From: Terrabacter sp. Root85
GTDB lineage: Bacteria; Actinomycetota; Actinomycetes; Actinomycetales; Dermatophilaceae
NCBI RefSeq assembly: GCF_001429185.1
Contig: NZ_LMIW01000014.1
Location: forward strand, 92,164 to 156,163
Length of the DNA stretch: 64,000 bases
Reading direction: 5' to 3'
Below the pieces are notes generated by a model that saw only the letters and a list, made by a program, of their open reading frames with translations, searched no databases and was not told the origin of the DNA. Position 1 is the first letter of the stretch. Every line of letters begins with the position of its first letter. Below are positions 29,089-38,978 of the stretch, one piece after another. Position numbers and translations under genes: made by a program.

Positions 29089-31188
29089 ATGCAGCACCCC
29101 CCGACCGCTCGGCGCGACCCCGTCGCCCGCGAGCACCACGGCGACCGTGTCGACGACCCCTACGCGTGGATGGCCGACCGCGACTCGGACGAGCTGCGCG
29201 AGCTGCTCGTGGCCGAGAACGCTCATGCCACCGAGCGCACCGAGCACCTGCGTCCGCTCGCCGAACAGGTCTTCGAGGAGTTCCGCTCGCGCATCGAGGA
29301 GACCGACCTGTCGGTGCCCGTGCGTCACGACCGCTGGTGGTACTACTCCCGCACGGTCGAGGGCGAGCAGTACGCCGTCGAGGCGCGCGTGCTCGTGGCC
29401 GACCACCCGCAGCGGCCGACGCTCGACGCCGGTCGCCCGCCCGTCGGCGAGCAGGTGCTCCTCGACCAGAACGAGGAGGGCCGGGACCACGAGTTCTTCG
29501 CGGTCGGCGTGAGCGAGGTGTCGCCGTCGGGCGACCTGCTCGCGTATGCCGTCGACGTCGTCGGCGACGAACGCTACGACGTGCGCGTGCGCCGGATCGA
29601 GGACGGAGTCGTCCTCGACGACGTCGTGCGCCGCACCGGCGGGTCGTTCGCCTGGTCACTCGACGCGGGGCACTTCTTCTACACGCGCGTCGACGACGCC
29701 TGGCGGCCGCACCAGGTGTGGCGCCACGAGGTGGGCACATCCGCCGAGGCCGACGTGCTCGTGCACGAGGAGGCCGACGAGCGATTCTTCGTCGGGGTCG
29801 GCACCTCGCGCGACGACCGGCTGGTCATCATCGCCATCGGGTCCAAGACGACGAGCGAGTTCCGCCTCCTCGAGGCCGACGCACCGATGGGCACGCCCCG
29901 GGTCGTGGCCGAGCGCCGCCAGGGCGTCGAGTACGACATCGAGCCCTTCGGCGACCAGCTGCTCGTCACGCACAACGCCAACCGCGTGAACTTCGAGCTG
30001 GCCACGGCCCCCGTGACGAGCACCACGGTGGACGACTGGGTGCCGCTGGGCGTCACGACGGAGGACGAGTACGTCACGGGCGCAGAGGGATTCGACGACT
30101 TCATCGCGGTCTCGCTGCGTCGGGAGGGCGGCACCGGAGTGCGCGTCGTGCTGCGCGACCCGACCGCCCCCAACGGTCTGGGGGAGTCGCACGACATCGC
30201 GGTCGGGGAGCCCATCGGCACGCTCCACGTCGGCGTGAACCCCGAGGCGGACACACCCACGCTCCAGGTCGTCCACGAGTCCCTCGTCACGCCGCGGACC
30301 GTGGAGGACTACGACGTCCGTGCCCGCACCTTCACGCTGCTCAAGCAGCAGCACGTACGAGGCGACGTCGACCTGGCGCAGTACCGCCAGCGACGCGAGT
30401 GGGCCACGGCGCCCGACGGGACCCGCGTGCCGATCTCCGTCGTGCACCGCCACGACGTCACGGCCGACGGCACGGCTCCCGGGCTGCTCAACGCGTACGG
30501 CGCCTACGGCATCTCGAGCGACCCGTGGTTCTCCGTCCTGCGACTCTCGCTCCTCGACCGCGGATGGGTCTTCGCCATCGCACACGTGCGCGGTGGGTCC
30601 GAGATGGGGCGGTCGTGGTACGACGACGGCAAGCTCGAGGCGAAGCCCAACACGTTCACCGACTTGGTCGCGTGTGCGGACCACCTCGTCGAGAGCGGCA
30701 TCGTCGCGCCGGATCGTCTTGCGGCAGAGGGCGGCTCGGCGGGGGGCCTGCTCATGGGGGCCGTCGTCAACCTCGCTCCTGAGCGCTTCCGCTTCGTCCA
30801 CGCGCAGGTGCCGTTCGTCGACGCACTGACGACGGTGCTCGACCCGAGCCTGCCGCTCACGGTCGTCGAGTGGGAGGAGTGGGGCAACCCGCTCGAGGAC
30901 CCGACGGCATACGCGCTCATGAAGTCCTACAGCCCCTACGACAACGTCCGGCCGACGCGCCACCCGAGCCTGCTCGTCACGGCGGGCCTCGACGACACCC
31001 GCGTCTACGTCACCGAGCCGGCCAAGTGGGTCGCGGCGCTGCGGCACGCCGACCTCGACGTGGACGACCCCTCGCAGATCCTCTTCCGCACCGAGATGGC
31101 CGCGGGCCACGGTGGCCGGTCCGGGCGCTACGACCTGTGGCGGGAGTGGGCCTGGGAGACGGCCGTGCTCATCGACCAGACGTCGTGA
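29089..31188 (+). CDS. ptrB: S9A oligopeptidase B-type serine peptidase
   Basis: Cytoplasmic oligopeptidase of 699 residues. The N-terminal beta-propeller (about 1-410) contains HGDRVDDPYAWMADRDSDEL. The alpha/beta hydrolase domain has GAYGISSDPWFSVLRLSLLDRGWVFAIAHVRGGSEMG and the nucleophile S550 in EGGSAGGLLMGAV. The acid lies near ASP in GLDDTRV, and the His in GHGGRSG. Oligopeptidase B cleaves short peptides after Arg/Lys; that preference is assumed from the overall similarity, and a prolyl oligopeptidase cannot be ruled out. TAGACT (29077-29082) ends six bases before the ATG, again a leaderless layout. Confidence 0.9.
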   Translation: MQHPPTARRDPVAREHHGDRVDDPYAWMADRDSDELRELLVAENAHATERTEHLRPLAEQVFEEFRSRIEETDLSVPVRHDRWWYYSRTVEGEQYAVEARVLVADHPQRPTLDAGRPPVGEQVLLDQNEEGRDHEFFAVGVSEVSPSGDLLAYAVDVVGDERYDVRVRRIEDGVVLDDVVRRTGGSFAWSLDAGHFFYTRVDDAWRPHQVWRHEVGTSAEADVLVHEEADERFFVGVGTSRDDRLVIIAIGSKTTSEFRLLEADAPMGTPRVVAERRQGVEYDIEPFGDQLLVTHNANRVNFELATAPVTSTTVDDWVPLGVTTEDEYVTGAEGFDDFIAVSLRREGGTGVRVVLRDPTAPNGLGESHDIAVGEPIGTLHVGVNPEADTPTLQVVHESLVTPRTVEDYDVRARTFTLLKQQHVRGDVDLAQYRQRREWATAPDGTRVPISVVHRHDVTADGTAPGLLNAYGAYGISSDPWFSVLRLSLLDRGWVFAIAHVRGGSEMGRSWYDDGKLEAKPNTFTDLVACADHLVESGIVAPDRLAAEGGSAGGLLMGAVVNLAPERFRFVHAQVPFVDALTTVLDPSLPLTVVEWEEWGNPLEDPTAYALMKSYSPYDNVRPTRHPSLLVTAGLDDTRVYVTEPAKWVAALRHADLDVDDPSQILFRTEMAAGHGGRSGRYDLWREWAWETAVLIDQTS

Positions 31189-31204
31189 GCCGGCCGTCCC
31201 CGGG

Positions 31205-31222
31205 CCCCACCGCGCTGCGGGG
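31205..31222. terminator. Weak hairpin between convergent genes
   Basis: CCCCACCGC-GCT-GCGGGG lies in the 34-base gap between the S9 peptidase stop and the convergent nuclease stop. The stem is interrupted, so the call is tentative. Confidence 0.35.
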
Positions 31223-32479
31223 TCAGGAGCCGTACATCGCGGTCACCCACTCCGGGTGGTCGATGAACGGGTTCCGGTTGTGCTGCCAGGTGTCGAAGAT
31301 GACCTGGTTGCGGCGCTTCTCGAACGCGTCGGGCGGGTCCTGCAGGTTCCACTGCTTGAGCACCGAGAGCTTGCCGATGTAGGGCGCGGTGCCGTTGCCG
31401 ACGAGGTTGCTCGGCTCGAGGTCGGCGAAGCCGTCGCCGCCGTCCCAGCGGACCGCCATGTAGAAGATCATCCGGGCGACGTCGCCCTTGACGGCGTTGC
31501 GCGGCTCGAAGGAGTCGGCATCGCTGAGGCAGCCGGTGCACTGGGACACCGCCGACCCGCCGAGGTCGAAGTCGAGGTTGCCGCGGGTGGAGTTGACGGT
31601 GACGTCCTCCGGCCGCAGGTGGTGCACGTCGGTGCCCGGGCCGTTGACCGTGCCGAAGTCGCCGTGGCTCTTGGCCCAGACGTGCTCGCGGTTCCACTGG
31701 TCGACGCCGCCACCGTTGTCGGACTTGGCGATCGAGCGCCCCGAGTAGATCTCGACGACGTTGTTGGTGTTGCTCGGGTCCTGGTCGGTGTCCTTCAGGG
31801 CGGTCCAGACCTGGTCGTAGGTCAGGGTCGTGACGCCGCTGGAGATGATGCGGTGCAGCTCGGTGTGCAGCGCCGAGCCGGTCTTGCCGATGGCCGACGC
31901 GTAGTACGTCGAGTCGTAGGGGCTCGTCGTGCCGGTGGGGTTCGGGCTCGTCGTCGTGCTCGTGGGGCTGGTCGTCGTGGTCGTCGTCGACGTGCCGCTG
32001 AACGCGAAGGCGCTCGTCGAGGTCATGCCCGGGTGCGAGAAGTACGCCGCCAGCGCACCGGTCACGTCGAGCTGGCGCCCCATGAGGGAGGGGTTGCTCT
32101 GCAGACCCCACGAGGACCGGAACGCGGACGGGATCTGGACGTAGAGCATCCGGCTCGTCGACGTCTCCGACGCGGAGTCGGCGATGGCGAGCGCGTAGTC
32201 GTTGGGGAAGTTCGAGCGCACGACGGTGCTCGTCGCGGTCGGCTGTCCCACGACGTAGCCGCGGACGTTCGCGCTCTGACCGGTCTGCGACCCGATGGCC
32301 TGCGACACCGTGAGCGGGGTGGCCGCGGCCAGAGCGGGCGCTGCGGCCACGCGGGGGAGTGGCAGGGTCGTCGCCGGCGAGCCCGCAGCGCTGGTGAGCG
32401 CGAGACTCGGCGGGACGAGGGCGATGGCGAGGCCGGTGACGACGGCAGCGATGCGACGCCGGGGGATGACGACGGGCAC
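31223..32479 (-). CDS. Secreted endonuclease I (EndA/NucM) family protein with OB-fold domain
   Basis: 418 residues with the GTG start at 32479, five bases after AGGAG; a longer frame upstream lacks a good site. A signal peptide (RRRIAAVVTGLAIALVPPSLALTSA) is followed by a YhcR-like OB region (LTVSQAIGSQTGQSANVRGYVVG ... LGIADS-like LAIADSASETSTSRMLYVQ) and a Thr/Ser linker. The endonuclease I domain has the ββα-metal motif NREHVWAKSHGDFG, HHLRPEDVTVNSTRGNLDFDLGG and MAVRWDGGDG. It cuts nucleic acids outside the cell. It is divergent from hisD and convergent with the S9 peptidase. Confidence 0.9.
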   Translation of the reverse strand: MPVVIPRRRIAAVVTGLAIALVPPSLALTSAAGSPATTLPLPRVAAAPALAAATPLTVSQAIGSQTGQSANVRGYVVGQPTATSTVVRSNFPNDYALAIADSASETSTSRMLYVQIPSAFRSSWGLQSNPSLMGRQLDVTGALAAYFSHPGMTSTSAFAFSGTSTTTTTTSPTSTTTSPNPTGTTSPYDSTYYASAIGKTGSALHTELHRIISSGVTTLTYDQVWTALKDTDQDPSNTNNVVEIYSGRSIAKSDNGGGVDQWNREHVWAKSHGDFGTVNGPGTDVHHLRPEDVTVNSTRGNLDFDLGGSAVSQCTGCLSDADSFEPRNAVKGDVARMIFYMAVRWDGGDGFADLEPSNLVGNGTAPYIGKLSVLKQWNLQDPPDAFEKRRNQVIFDTWQHNRNPFIDHPEWVTAMYGS

Positions 32480-32713
32480 GGGTTCTCCTGTCGGGCGGGG
32501 GAGCCGGGTGGATGACGCAACCCCACGGCCCGGGTCGGGCGGTGGCCCCACGAGCGTGTCGGAACGGCCGTGATCGCCGGGTCAGTCGTTGGTCTGACCT
32601 TCGTCAGTGCCGGTCCAAGATTCGGCAGGCGCGAGGACCGACGCCGCGGCCCTCGCTCCGCACGGTGAGACCGTGGTCCGGGCCCCGGGCCGCGCCTTCT
32701 AGACTGGTGACCC
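32480..32713. promoter_or_regulatory. Divergent intergenic region with the hisD -10 box
   Basis: 234 bases between the divergent nuclease gene and hisD. TAGACT at 32700-32705 precedes the hisD ATG by eight bases without a ribosome binding site. I see no clear operator or T-box structure in the rest. Confidence 0.55.
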
Positions 32714-34081
32714 ATGATGTCCTCCCTCGACCTGCGCGGGCGCACGCTCGACGTGCGCTTCCTGCGCAAGGCCCTGCCACGAGCCGAGTTCGACGTCACG
32801 GCAGCCCTCGAGCAGGTGCGGCCGATCTGTGAGGACGTCGAGCATCGCGGGGCCGTGGCGCTGCGCGACCTCGGCGAGCGGTTCGACGGCGTGCGGCCGA
32901 CCCACCTGCGCGTGCCGCGGGCCGTGCTGCAGTCCGCCCTCGACCGGCTCGACCCCGACCTGCGCGCCGCGCTCGAGGAGTCCATCCGTCGCGCCCGCAT
33001 CGTCCACGCCGACCAGCGCCGCACCGACACGACGACCGAGGTCGTCCCCGGCGGCACCGTCACCGAGCGGTGGGTGCCCGTCGACCGCGTCGGTCTCTAC
33101 GTGCCCGGTGGACTCGCCGTCTACCCGAGCAGCGTCATCATGAACGTCGTCCCGGCCCAGCTCGCCGAGGTCGGTTCGCTGGCCGTCGCGTCACCGCCGC
33201 AGCGCGAGAACGTCGGCGAGTTCGCCGGCTACCCGAACCCGACGATCCTCGCGGCGTGCGCGCTCCTCGGCGTCGACGAGGTGTATGCCGTCGGCGGCGC
33301 CCAGGCGGTCGCGATGTTCGCGCACGGCTTCGTCGACGACGACCCCCAGTGGGGCGAGGTCGACGGCGAGCCGGTCGTGTGCGACCCCGTCTCGCTCGTC
33401 ACCGGCCCCGGCAACATCTGGGTCGTCGCCGCCAAGCGCCTGCTCAAGGGCCTGATCGGCATCGACGCGGAGGCCGGTCCCACCGAGATCGCGATCCTCG
33501 CCGACGACTCGGCCGACGCGGACCACGTGGCCGCCGACCTCGTGAGCCAGGCCGAGCACGACCCGCTCGCGGCCTCGGTGCTCGTCACCGACAGCGAGGA
33601 GCTCGCCGAGGAGACCCGGCGCGCCCTGGCCCGTCGGGTGCCCGCCACGAAGCACGCGGAGCGCGTCACCGAGGCGCTCGAGGGCACGCAGTCGCGGATC
33701 GTCCTCGTCGACGACGTCGTCGCCGGTCTCGCCGTCGTCAACGCGTATGCCGCCGAGCACCTCGAGATCCAGACCCGCGACGCCGCGGGCGTCGCCGCCC
33801 GCGTGCGCAACGCCGGTGCCGTCTTCGTCGGTCCGCACAGCCCGGTGAGCCTCGGCGACTACGCCGCCGGCTCCAACCACGTCCTGCCCACCGCCGGCTG
33901 CGCGTGCCACTCGAGCGGCTTGTCGGTGCAGTCCTTCCTGCGCGGCATCCACGTCGTCGACTACGACGAGCCCGCCCTGCGCGATGTCGCCCGCCACGTC
34001 GTCACGCTCGCCCAGGCCGAGGACCTCCCGGCCCACGGCGAAGCCGTGACGGCGCGGTTCGGCGACGAGGTGCCCCGGTGA
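32714..34081 (+). CDS. hisD: HisD, histidinol dehydrogenase
   Basis: Cytoplasmic zinc enzyme that oxidises histidinol to histidine in two NAD-dependent steps. It has 455 residues, slightly longer than E. coli HisD. Family sequences include [31 protein letters not shown], the [16 protein letters not shown] loop, [34 protein letters not shown] with the metal-binding Gln/His, and [22 protein letters not shown] at 32714 (or 32717) follows TAGACT. It heads hisD-hisC-hisB, joined by 4-base overlaps. Confidence 0.97.
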   Translation: MMSSLDLRGRTLDVRFLRKALPRAEFDVTAALEQVRPICEDVEHRGAVALRDLGERFDGVRPTHLRVPRAVLQSALDRLDPDLRAALEESIRRARIVHADQRRTDTTTEVVPGGTVTERWVPVDRVGLYVPGGLAVYPSSVIMNVVPAQLAEVGSLAVASPPQRENVGEFAGYPNPTILAACALLGVDEVYAVGGAQAVAMFAHGFVDDDPQWGEVDGEPVVCDPVSLVTGPGNIWVVAAKRLLKGLIGIDAEAGPTEIAILADDSADADHVAADLVSQAEHDPLAASVLVTDSEELAEETRRALARRVPATKHAERVTEALEGTQSRIVLVDDVVAGLAVVNAYAAEHLEIQTRDAAGVAARVRNAGAVFVGPHSPVSLGDYAAGSNHVLPTAGCACHSSGLSVQSFLRGIHVVDYDEPALRDVARHVVTLAQAEDLPAHGEAVTARFGDEVPR

Positions 34082-35247
34082 CCGACCGGCCGAGCGCCGC
34101 CGACGAGGTCCAGCGTCTGCTCCGGCCCGACCTGCGCGGTCGCACGCCGTACGGCGCTCCGCAGCTCGACGTGCCGGTCCGGCTCAACACCAACGAGAAC
34201 TCCTACCCAGTTCCCCAGGTCGTCGTCGACGCGGTCGTCGCGGCGCTCGCCGACGACGTCGCCTCGCTCAACCGTTACCCCGACCGCGAGTTCACCGACC
34301 TGCGCAAGGCGCTGACGGCATACCTCGAGAAGCAGTCGGGGGTGTCGGTGACGCCCGAGCAGGTGTGGGCCGGCAACGGCTCCAACGAGGTGCTGTCGCA
34401 CATCGTGCAGGCCTTCGGCGGTCACGGCCGGGTCGCGCTCGGCTTCACGCCGAGCTACTCGATGCACCCCATCATCAGCGAGACGCACGGCACCACATGG
34501 GTCGACGGGCTCCGCTCTGCCGCAACCGATCCCGATGCCTTCGACCTGACCGCAGAGTCGGCTGCGCAGCAGGCCCGGGCGCACGACCCGTCGATCGTGT
34601 TCCTCTGCTCGCCCAACAACCCGACCGGCACGGCGCTGCCGTTCGAGGTCATCGGTGCCGTGCTCGAGGCGGCCCCGAACGCTGTCGTCGTCGTCGACGA
34701 GGCCTACGCCGAGTTCGCCCGGCCGGGCACGCGGTCGGCACTGACGCTGCTCGCCGAGCACCCCAGGCTCGTCGTGACGCGCACCATGAGCAAGGCGTTC
34801 GCCTTCGCCGGCGGTCGCCTCGGCTACCTCGTGGCGGCCCCAGAGCTCGTCGACGCGCTGCGCCTCGTGCGGCTGCCCTACCACCTGAGCAGCCCGACGC
34901 AGACGATCGCCCGCATCGCCCTCGAGCACGCCGACGTCATGCTCGGCACGGTCGAGGTCATCAAGCACCAGCGCGACCGGATCGTCGACCGTCTCGCCGC
35001 GCTCGGTGCGCGCCCCGTCGCCAGCGACAGCAACTTCGTCCTCTTCGGCGGCCTCCGAGACGAGAAGGCCACGTGGGAGGCCCTGCTCGACGAGGGCGTC
35101 CTCGTCCGCGACATGGGGATCGCCCACCACCTGCGCGTCACGGCCGGCGACCCCCACGAGACGACCGCGTTCCTCGAGGCCATGACGCGCCTCGCCCCCG
35201 CCCACGTCCTCCCCAGCAGCGCCGACCGGCAGGAGCCACCCGCATGA
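34078..35247 (+). CDS. hisC: HisC, histidinol-phosphate aminotransferase
   Basis: PLP enzyme of 389 residues converting imidazole acetol phosphate to histidinol phosphate. It shows [70 protein letters not shown] and the PLP lysine in [23 protein letters not shown] at 34078 overlaps the hisD stop (GTGA). The stop overlaps hisB (ATGA). Confidence 0.96.
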   Translation: MTDRPSAADEVQRLLRPDLRGRTPYGAPQLDVPVRLNTNENSYPVPQVVVDAVVAALADDVASLNRYPDREFTDLRKALTAYLEKQSGVSVTPEQVWAGNGSNEVLSHIVQAFGGHGRVALGFTPSYSMHPIISETHGTTWVDGLRSAATDPDAFDLTAESAAQQARAHDPSIVFLCSPNNPTGTALPFEVIGAVLEAAPNAVVVVDEAYAEFARPGTRSALTLLAEHPRLVVTRTMSKAFAFAGGRLGYLVAAPELVDALRLVRLPYHLSSPTQTIARIALEHADVMLGTVEVIKHQRDRIVDRLAALGARPVASDSNFVLFGGLRDEKATWEALLDEGVLVRDMGIAHHLRVTAGDPHETTAFLEAMTRLAPAHVLPSSADRQEPPA

Positions 35248-35852
35248 GCCCCACCAGCCGCACCGCGAAGATCAGCCGTGCGACGTCCGAGTCGTCCGTC
35301 GAGCTCTGGCTCGACCTCGACGGCACCGGCACGTCCGACATCTCGACCGGCGTCCCGTTCTACGACCACATGCTCCACTCGCTGAGCAAGCACTCGCTCA
35401 TCGACCTCACGGTCAAGGCCACGGGAGACGTCGACGTCGACGTGCACCACACGGTCGAGGACACGGCGATCGTCCTCGGCCAGGCCCTGCGCGAGGCGCT
35501 CGGCGACAAGGCCGGCATCTCCCGCTTCGGTGACGCCACGGTCCCGCTCGACGAGGCCCTGTGCCACGCCGTCGTCGACGTCGCCGGTCGTCCGTACGTC
35601 GTGCACGAGGGCGAGCCGGAGGGCCAGCAGTACGCCCTCATCGGTGGCCACTTCACCGGCTCGATGACACGGCACGTCCTCGAGTCCTTCGCCTACAACG
35701 CCGGACTGTGCCTGCACGTGCGCGTCCTCGCGGGCCGCGACCCCCACCACATCGTCGAGGCGCAGTTCAAGGCCGTGGCGCGCGCGCTCCGGGCGGCCAT
35801 CGCACCCGACCCCCGCGTCGTCGGGATCCCGAGCGCCAAGGGAGCGCTCTGA
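35244..35852 (+). CDS. hisB: HisB, imidazoleglycerol-phosphate dehydratase
   Basis: Manganese-dependent dehydratase, 202 residues, monofunctional: there is no N-terminal histidinol-phosphatase domain as in E. coli. Metal-binding motifs are [31 protein letters not shown], and late [23 protein letters not shown] at 35244 overlaps the hisC stop. Confidence 0.96.
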   Translation: MSPTSRTAKISRATSESSVELWLDLDGTGTSDISTGVPFYDHMLHSLSKHSLIDLTVKATGDVDVDVHHTVEDTAIVLGQALREALGDKAGISRFGDATVPLDEALCHAVVDVAGRPYVVHEGEPEGQQYALIGGHFTGSMTRHVLESFAYNAGLCLHVRVLAGRDPHHIVEAQFKAVARALRAAIAPDPRVVGIPSAKGAL

Positions 35853-35868
35853 CGATGGTGGCTCGTCG

Positions 35869-36507
35869 ATGAGCGCCGGCGTCGTCGTCCTCGACTACGG
35901 CAGCGGCAACGTCCGGTCGGCCGTGCGTGCCCTGGAGCGCGTCGGTGCCACGGTCACCCTGACGTCCGACCCCGTCCGCGCCCTCGAGGCGGACGGACTC
36001 TTCGTGCCCGGTGTCGGCAACTTCCACGCCTGCATCGCGGGACTCGCGGCCGCGCACGGACCCCGCATCATCGGTCGACGGATCAGCGGGGGCCGGGCGG
36101 TCCTCGGCGTCTGCGTCGGCATGCAGGCGCTCTTCGACGGCTCGACCGAGCCGTCCGACCACCCGCTCGAGGGGCTCGCGGAGTGGCCCGGCACGGTCGA
36201 ACGCCTCCCGGCCGACGTCGTGCCGCACATGGGCTGGTCCGAGGTCGAGGCCGCCGAGGGCTCGCGGCTCTTCGCCGGCGTCGAGCACGAGCGCTTCTAC
36301 TTCGTCCATTCGTACGCCGTGCAGCAGTGGACGCTGGAGGCCACCGGCGCCTTCGCCCGCGTCGCACCCGCGGTCACGTGGGCGAGCCACGGTGCGAAGT
36401 TCGTCGCCGCGGTCGAGAATGGGCCCCTGAGCGCGACCCAGTTCCACCCCGAGAAGTCCGGCGACGCCGGGCTGCACCTGCTCGAGAACTGGGTCCGCAA
36501 CCTGTGA
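35869..36507 (+). CDS. hisH: HisH, glutamine amidotransferase subunit of IGP synthase
   Basis: Class I amidotransferase, 212 residues, which supplies ammonia to HisF. The nucleophile is in [14 protein letters not shown], the oxyanion region is VPGVGNF, and the His/Glu pair is in [13 protein letters not shown]. It starts 16 bases after hisB. HisF, its partner, is not in this window, so the two subunits are encoded apart or further right. Confidence 0.95.
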   Translation: MSAGVVVLDYGSGNVRSAVRALERVGATVTLTSDPVRALEADGLFVPGVGNFHACIAGLAAAHGPRIIGRRISGGRAVLGVCVGMQALFDGSTEPSDHPLEGLAEWPGTVERLPADVVPHMGWSEVEAAEGSRLFAGVEHERFYFVHSYAVQQWTLEATGAFARVAPAVTWASHGAKFVAAVENGPLSATQFHPEKSGDAGLHLLENWVRNL

Positions 36508-36563
36508 CCGTGCCGACGTCCGCCGACTGACCGGCGGGCGGTGGCCTCGACGAGGAGTGGATC

Positions 36564-36992
36564 GTGGCGACGAGGAAGACGGCGAGCAGCTCCGGCAGTG
36601 CGAGCAGGAAGCGCACGACCAGGGCGACCAAGAGCGCGACGAAGAGCACGACCAGGGGGACCGCGTCGTCGACGCGGCGGTCCTCGTCCGGTGCGCTCTA
36701 CCCGCGGCGCCGGAGCAGCCACCCCGGACTGCCGACGACGCTGGGCACGGCACTCGGGACGCTCGTCGTGACGACCCTGCTCGACCTGTCCTGGCCGGTG
36801 CGCATCGTCCTCGTCGTCGTGGTCGTCGTCGCCGGGCTGGGATACGTCCTGTGGCGTCACCGGTCCGAGCTCGCCGCCGGGGGAGGTGTCGACGCCACGC
36901 CGGACGGCCCGTCCGCTCCGGACGTGGCTCCCGCGCCGGGCGCGGGCGAGCCGCCGGCTCCCACCGCCCCGCCTGCCACGCCGGCGTCGTAG
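36564..36992 (+). CDS. Small membrane protein with basic Ser/Thr/Lys tail
   Basis: 142 residues from GTG 36564, with GAGGAG about seven bases upstream. Residues 1-50 are rich in Ser, Thr, Arg and Lys (RKTASSSGSASRKRTTRATK), like the H1-like tail encoded at 14.1 kb. Then come two hydrophobic segments, GTALGTLVVTTLLDLSWPV and RIVLVVVVVVAGLGYVLW, and a Pro/Ala-rich acidic tail. Membrane proteins of this kind occur in actinobacterial his loci, but no function is known to me. It follows hisH by 56 bases and faces a convergent gene. Confidence 0.7.
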   Translation: MATRKTASSSGSASRKRTTRATKSATKSTTRGTASSTRRSSSGALYPRRRSSHPGLPTTLGTALGTLVVTTLLDLSWPVRIVLVVVVVVAGLGYVLWRHRSELAAGGGVDATPDGPSAPDVAPAPGAGEPPAPTAPPATPAS

Positions 36993-36998
36993 GCCCGT

Positions 36999-37958
36999 TC
37001 AGACAGGGACGTCGCCGCCGCGATGCTGGTCGACGCCCCAGAGCCGTGCGACGTGAGAGGCGTCGGTGCCACAGCACCCTCCGACGACCGTGACACCCGG
37101 GAGCCGTCCGACCACCCGGTCGTGTCCCGCCGAGATCGTGTCGAGGTCGCCCGCGTCCAGGTCGTCGGCGTCGTCGAGCTCCGCGTGGCTGCGCGTCGAC
37201 GCGTTGTAGCGCAGCCCGAGCAGCCTGCTGCGCCAAGCGCTCCCGTCGTCGTCGGCGTCCAGCCCCGCGAGCACGTGCTCCGGGTGGGCGCAGTTGACGA
37301 GGTAGTAGTCCGGGGCCTCTCGGTCGTCGACCTCGGAGATCGTCTCGGCCAGCGTCGTCCCGTCGGGGAGCCGCCCGTCCACCTCCACCGTGAACGAGAT
37401 CGCCACGGGCAGCCCGTGCTCCCGGCAGGACTGCGCGATCCCGATCGCCTCGCCGGCTGTGGTGAGGGTGTACGCCGTGACGACGTCCACGCCCGCCTCG
37501 GCGAACGCCGCCACCTGGGCTTGGTGGTAGTCCGCGGCCTCGGCCGGGTTCGGCGCGCCGGCACTGCGGTAGCCGTCGCCCCGAGGGCCGACCACCCCCA
37601 CGACGACGACGTCCTGCAGCCCGAGCTCGACGGCATACCGGCGACGCAGTGAACGGAGCAGGTCGACGGCGTCCGCGTTGGCACGGTCCAGGTCGGCCCT
37701 CGTGTGGCCGAGCCGCGCGCCCCAGTCCGGGTTGGCACGCCACGTCGGTGACTCGAGGAGCAGGCCTGCCCCGGCCCGGGCAGCGATGGAGGCGTAGGCG
37801 TCGTAGTAGCCCGTGAGCAGCTCGCGGCCGGCCGCGTCGCCGAGCAACGGGTAGGCGGCGAACTCGTCGAGCTCGACCCCGTGGTTGAAGATCAGGTCGG
37901 TCTCGAGGCCACCGTCCGTCACCATCGGCCGACCGGCCAGCTGTGGCAGGTGATCCAT
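36999..37958 (-). CDS. Homocysteine S-methyltransferase family protein
   Basis: 319 residues of the MmuM/BHMT family, which methylate homocysteine with S-methylmethionine or similar donors. The N-terminal MVTDGGLETDLIFNHGVELDEFAAYPLL, the middle ISFTVEVDGRLPDGTTL and YLVNCAHPEHVL, and the terminal VVGGCCGTDASHVARL hold the three zinc cysteines. It is inserted on the opposite strand within the his region. GGGAGCC precedes the ATG. The donor is not determinable. Confidence 0.9.
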   Translation of the reverse strand: MDHLPQLAGRPMVTDGGLETDLIFNHGVELDEFAAYPLLGDAAGRELLTGYYDAYASIAARAGAGLLLESPTWRANPDWGARLGHTRADLDRANADAVDLLRSLRRRYAVELGLQDVVVVGVVGPRGDGYRSAGAPNPAEAADYHQAQVAAFAEAGVDVVTAYTLTTAGEAIGIAQSCREHGLPVAISFTVEVDGRLPDGTTLAETISEVDDREAPDYYLVNCAHPEHVLAGLDADDDGSAWRSRLLGLRYNASTRSHAELDDADDLDAGDLDTISAGHDRVVGRLPGVTVVGGCCGTDASHVARLWGVDQHRGGDVPV

Positions 37959-38219
37959 GGCGGCTCCCGTGCGTCGCGAGGTTCGGGTCCCACCGGTCTA
38001 CCAGACGCCACCAGCCGGCAGGCGCGGAACGTGGGGAAGGCGACCGCGCCGTGGTGGGCGAGTGATCCACGGACCGACACGGCGGGAGCGGCGCCGCGGG
38101 CACACGGCATACTCGGTGGTCGCACGTCCGGCGTCCCGACGCCCGGGCGCACCTGACACCGACCACGACACACCGACCACGACCGCGACGGTCGTGACCG
38201 ACCCGAGGAGCCGACCCCG
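37959..38219. promoter_or_regulatory. Divergent intergenic region upstream of priA
   Basis: 261 bases between the minus-strand methyltransferase and priA. GAGGAG at 38204-38209 is the priA ribosome binding site. I can support no convincing promoter pair or operator. The region must hold a priA promoter because the gene is cut off from hisD-C-B-H. Confidence 0.4.
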
Positions 38220-38978
38220 ATGACCGGCCAGCACCACGCCGCCCAGCCTCACCTCGAGCTGCTGCCCGCCGTCGACATCGCCGGCGGCCGTGCCGTCCAG
38301 CTGGTCCAGGGCGTCGCCGGCACCGGCGGCGAGTTCGGCGACCCGTGGGAGGCCGCGCTGCGCTGGCAGGAGCAGGGGGCGGAGTGGATCCACCTCGTCG
38401 ACCTCGACGCGGCCTTCGGTCGTGGCAGCAACCGCGACCTCATCGCCTCGATGGTCGGTCGGCTCGACCTGCAGGTCGAGCTCTCTGGCGGCATCCGCGA
38501 CACGGAGTCGCTCGACGCGGCGCTCGCCACGGGCTGCCGCCGCGTCAACATCGGCACCGCCGCGCTCGAGGACCCCGAGTGGACGGCGTCGATCATCGCC
38601 GCGCACGGCGACCGCGTCGCCATCGGCCTCGACGTCCGGGGCACGACGCTCGCGGCACGGGGATGGACCCGCGAGGGCGGTGACCTCTGGGAGACGCTCT
38701 CACGCCTCGACGCCGAGGGTTGTGCGCGCTACGTCGTCACCGACGTCAACAAGGACGGCATGCTCCAGGGCCCCAACGTCGAGCTGCTCCGCGACGTGTG
38801 CGCCCGCACCGACCGTCCGGTCGTCGCCAGCGGCGGCGTCTCGACCCTCGAGGACATCGCGGCGGTCCGCGAGCTCGTCGGCGAGGGGGTCGAGGGGGCC
38901 ATCGTCGGCTCGGCCCTCTACCGCGGCGCCTTCACGCTGCCCGAGGCGCTCGACGTCGCCGGCCGCCCGGGCGCATGA
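38220..38978 (+). CDS. priA: PriA/HisA, phosphoribosyl isomerase
   Basis: TIM-barrel isomerase of 252 residues. In actinobacteria PriA usually serves both histidine (ProFAR) and tryptophan (PRA) synthesis. The catalytic aspartates are D19 in [10 protein letters not shown] and the one in [50 protein letters not shown] and [10 protein letters not shown] match PriA closely. Position 27 is Gln (GRAVQLVQG), where well-studied PriA proteins have Arg. ATG at 38220 has GAGGAG upstream. The stop overlaps sseB (ATGA). Confidence 0.94.
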   Translation: MTGQHHAAQPHLELLPAVDIAGGRAVQLVQGVAGTGGEFGDPWEAALRWQEQGAEWIHLVDLDAAFGRGSNRDLIASMVGRLDLQVELSGGIRDTESLDAALATGCRRVNIGTAALEDPEWTASIIAAHGDRVAIGLDVRGTTLAARGWTREGGDLWETLSRLDAEGCARYVVTDVNKDGMLQGPNVELLRDVCARTDRPVVASGGVSTLEDIAAVRELVGEGVEGAIVGSALYRGAFTLPEALDVAGRPGA

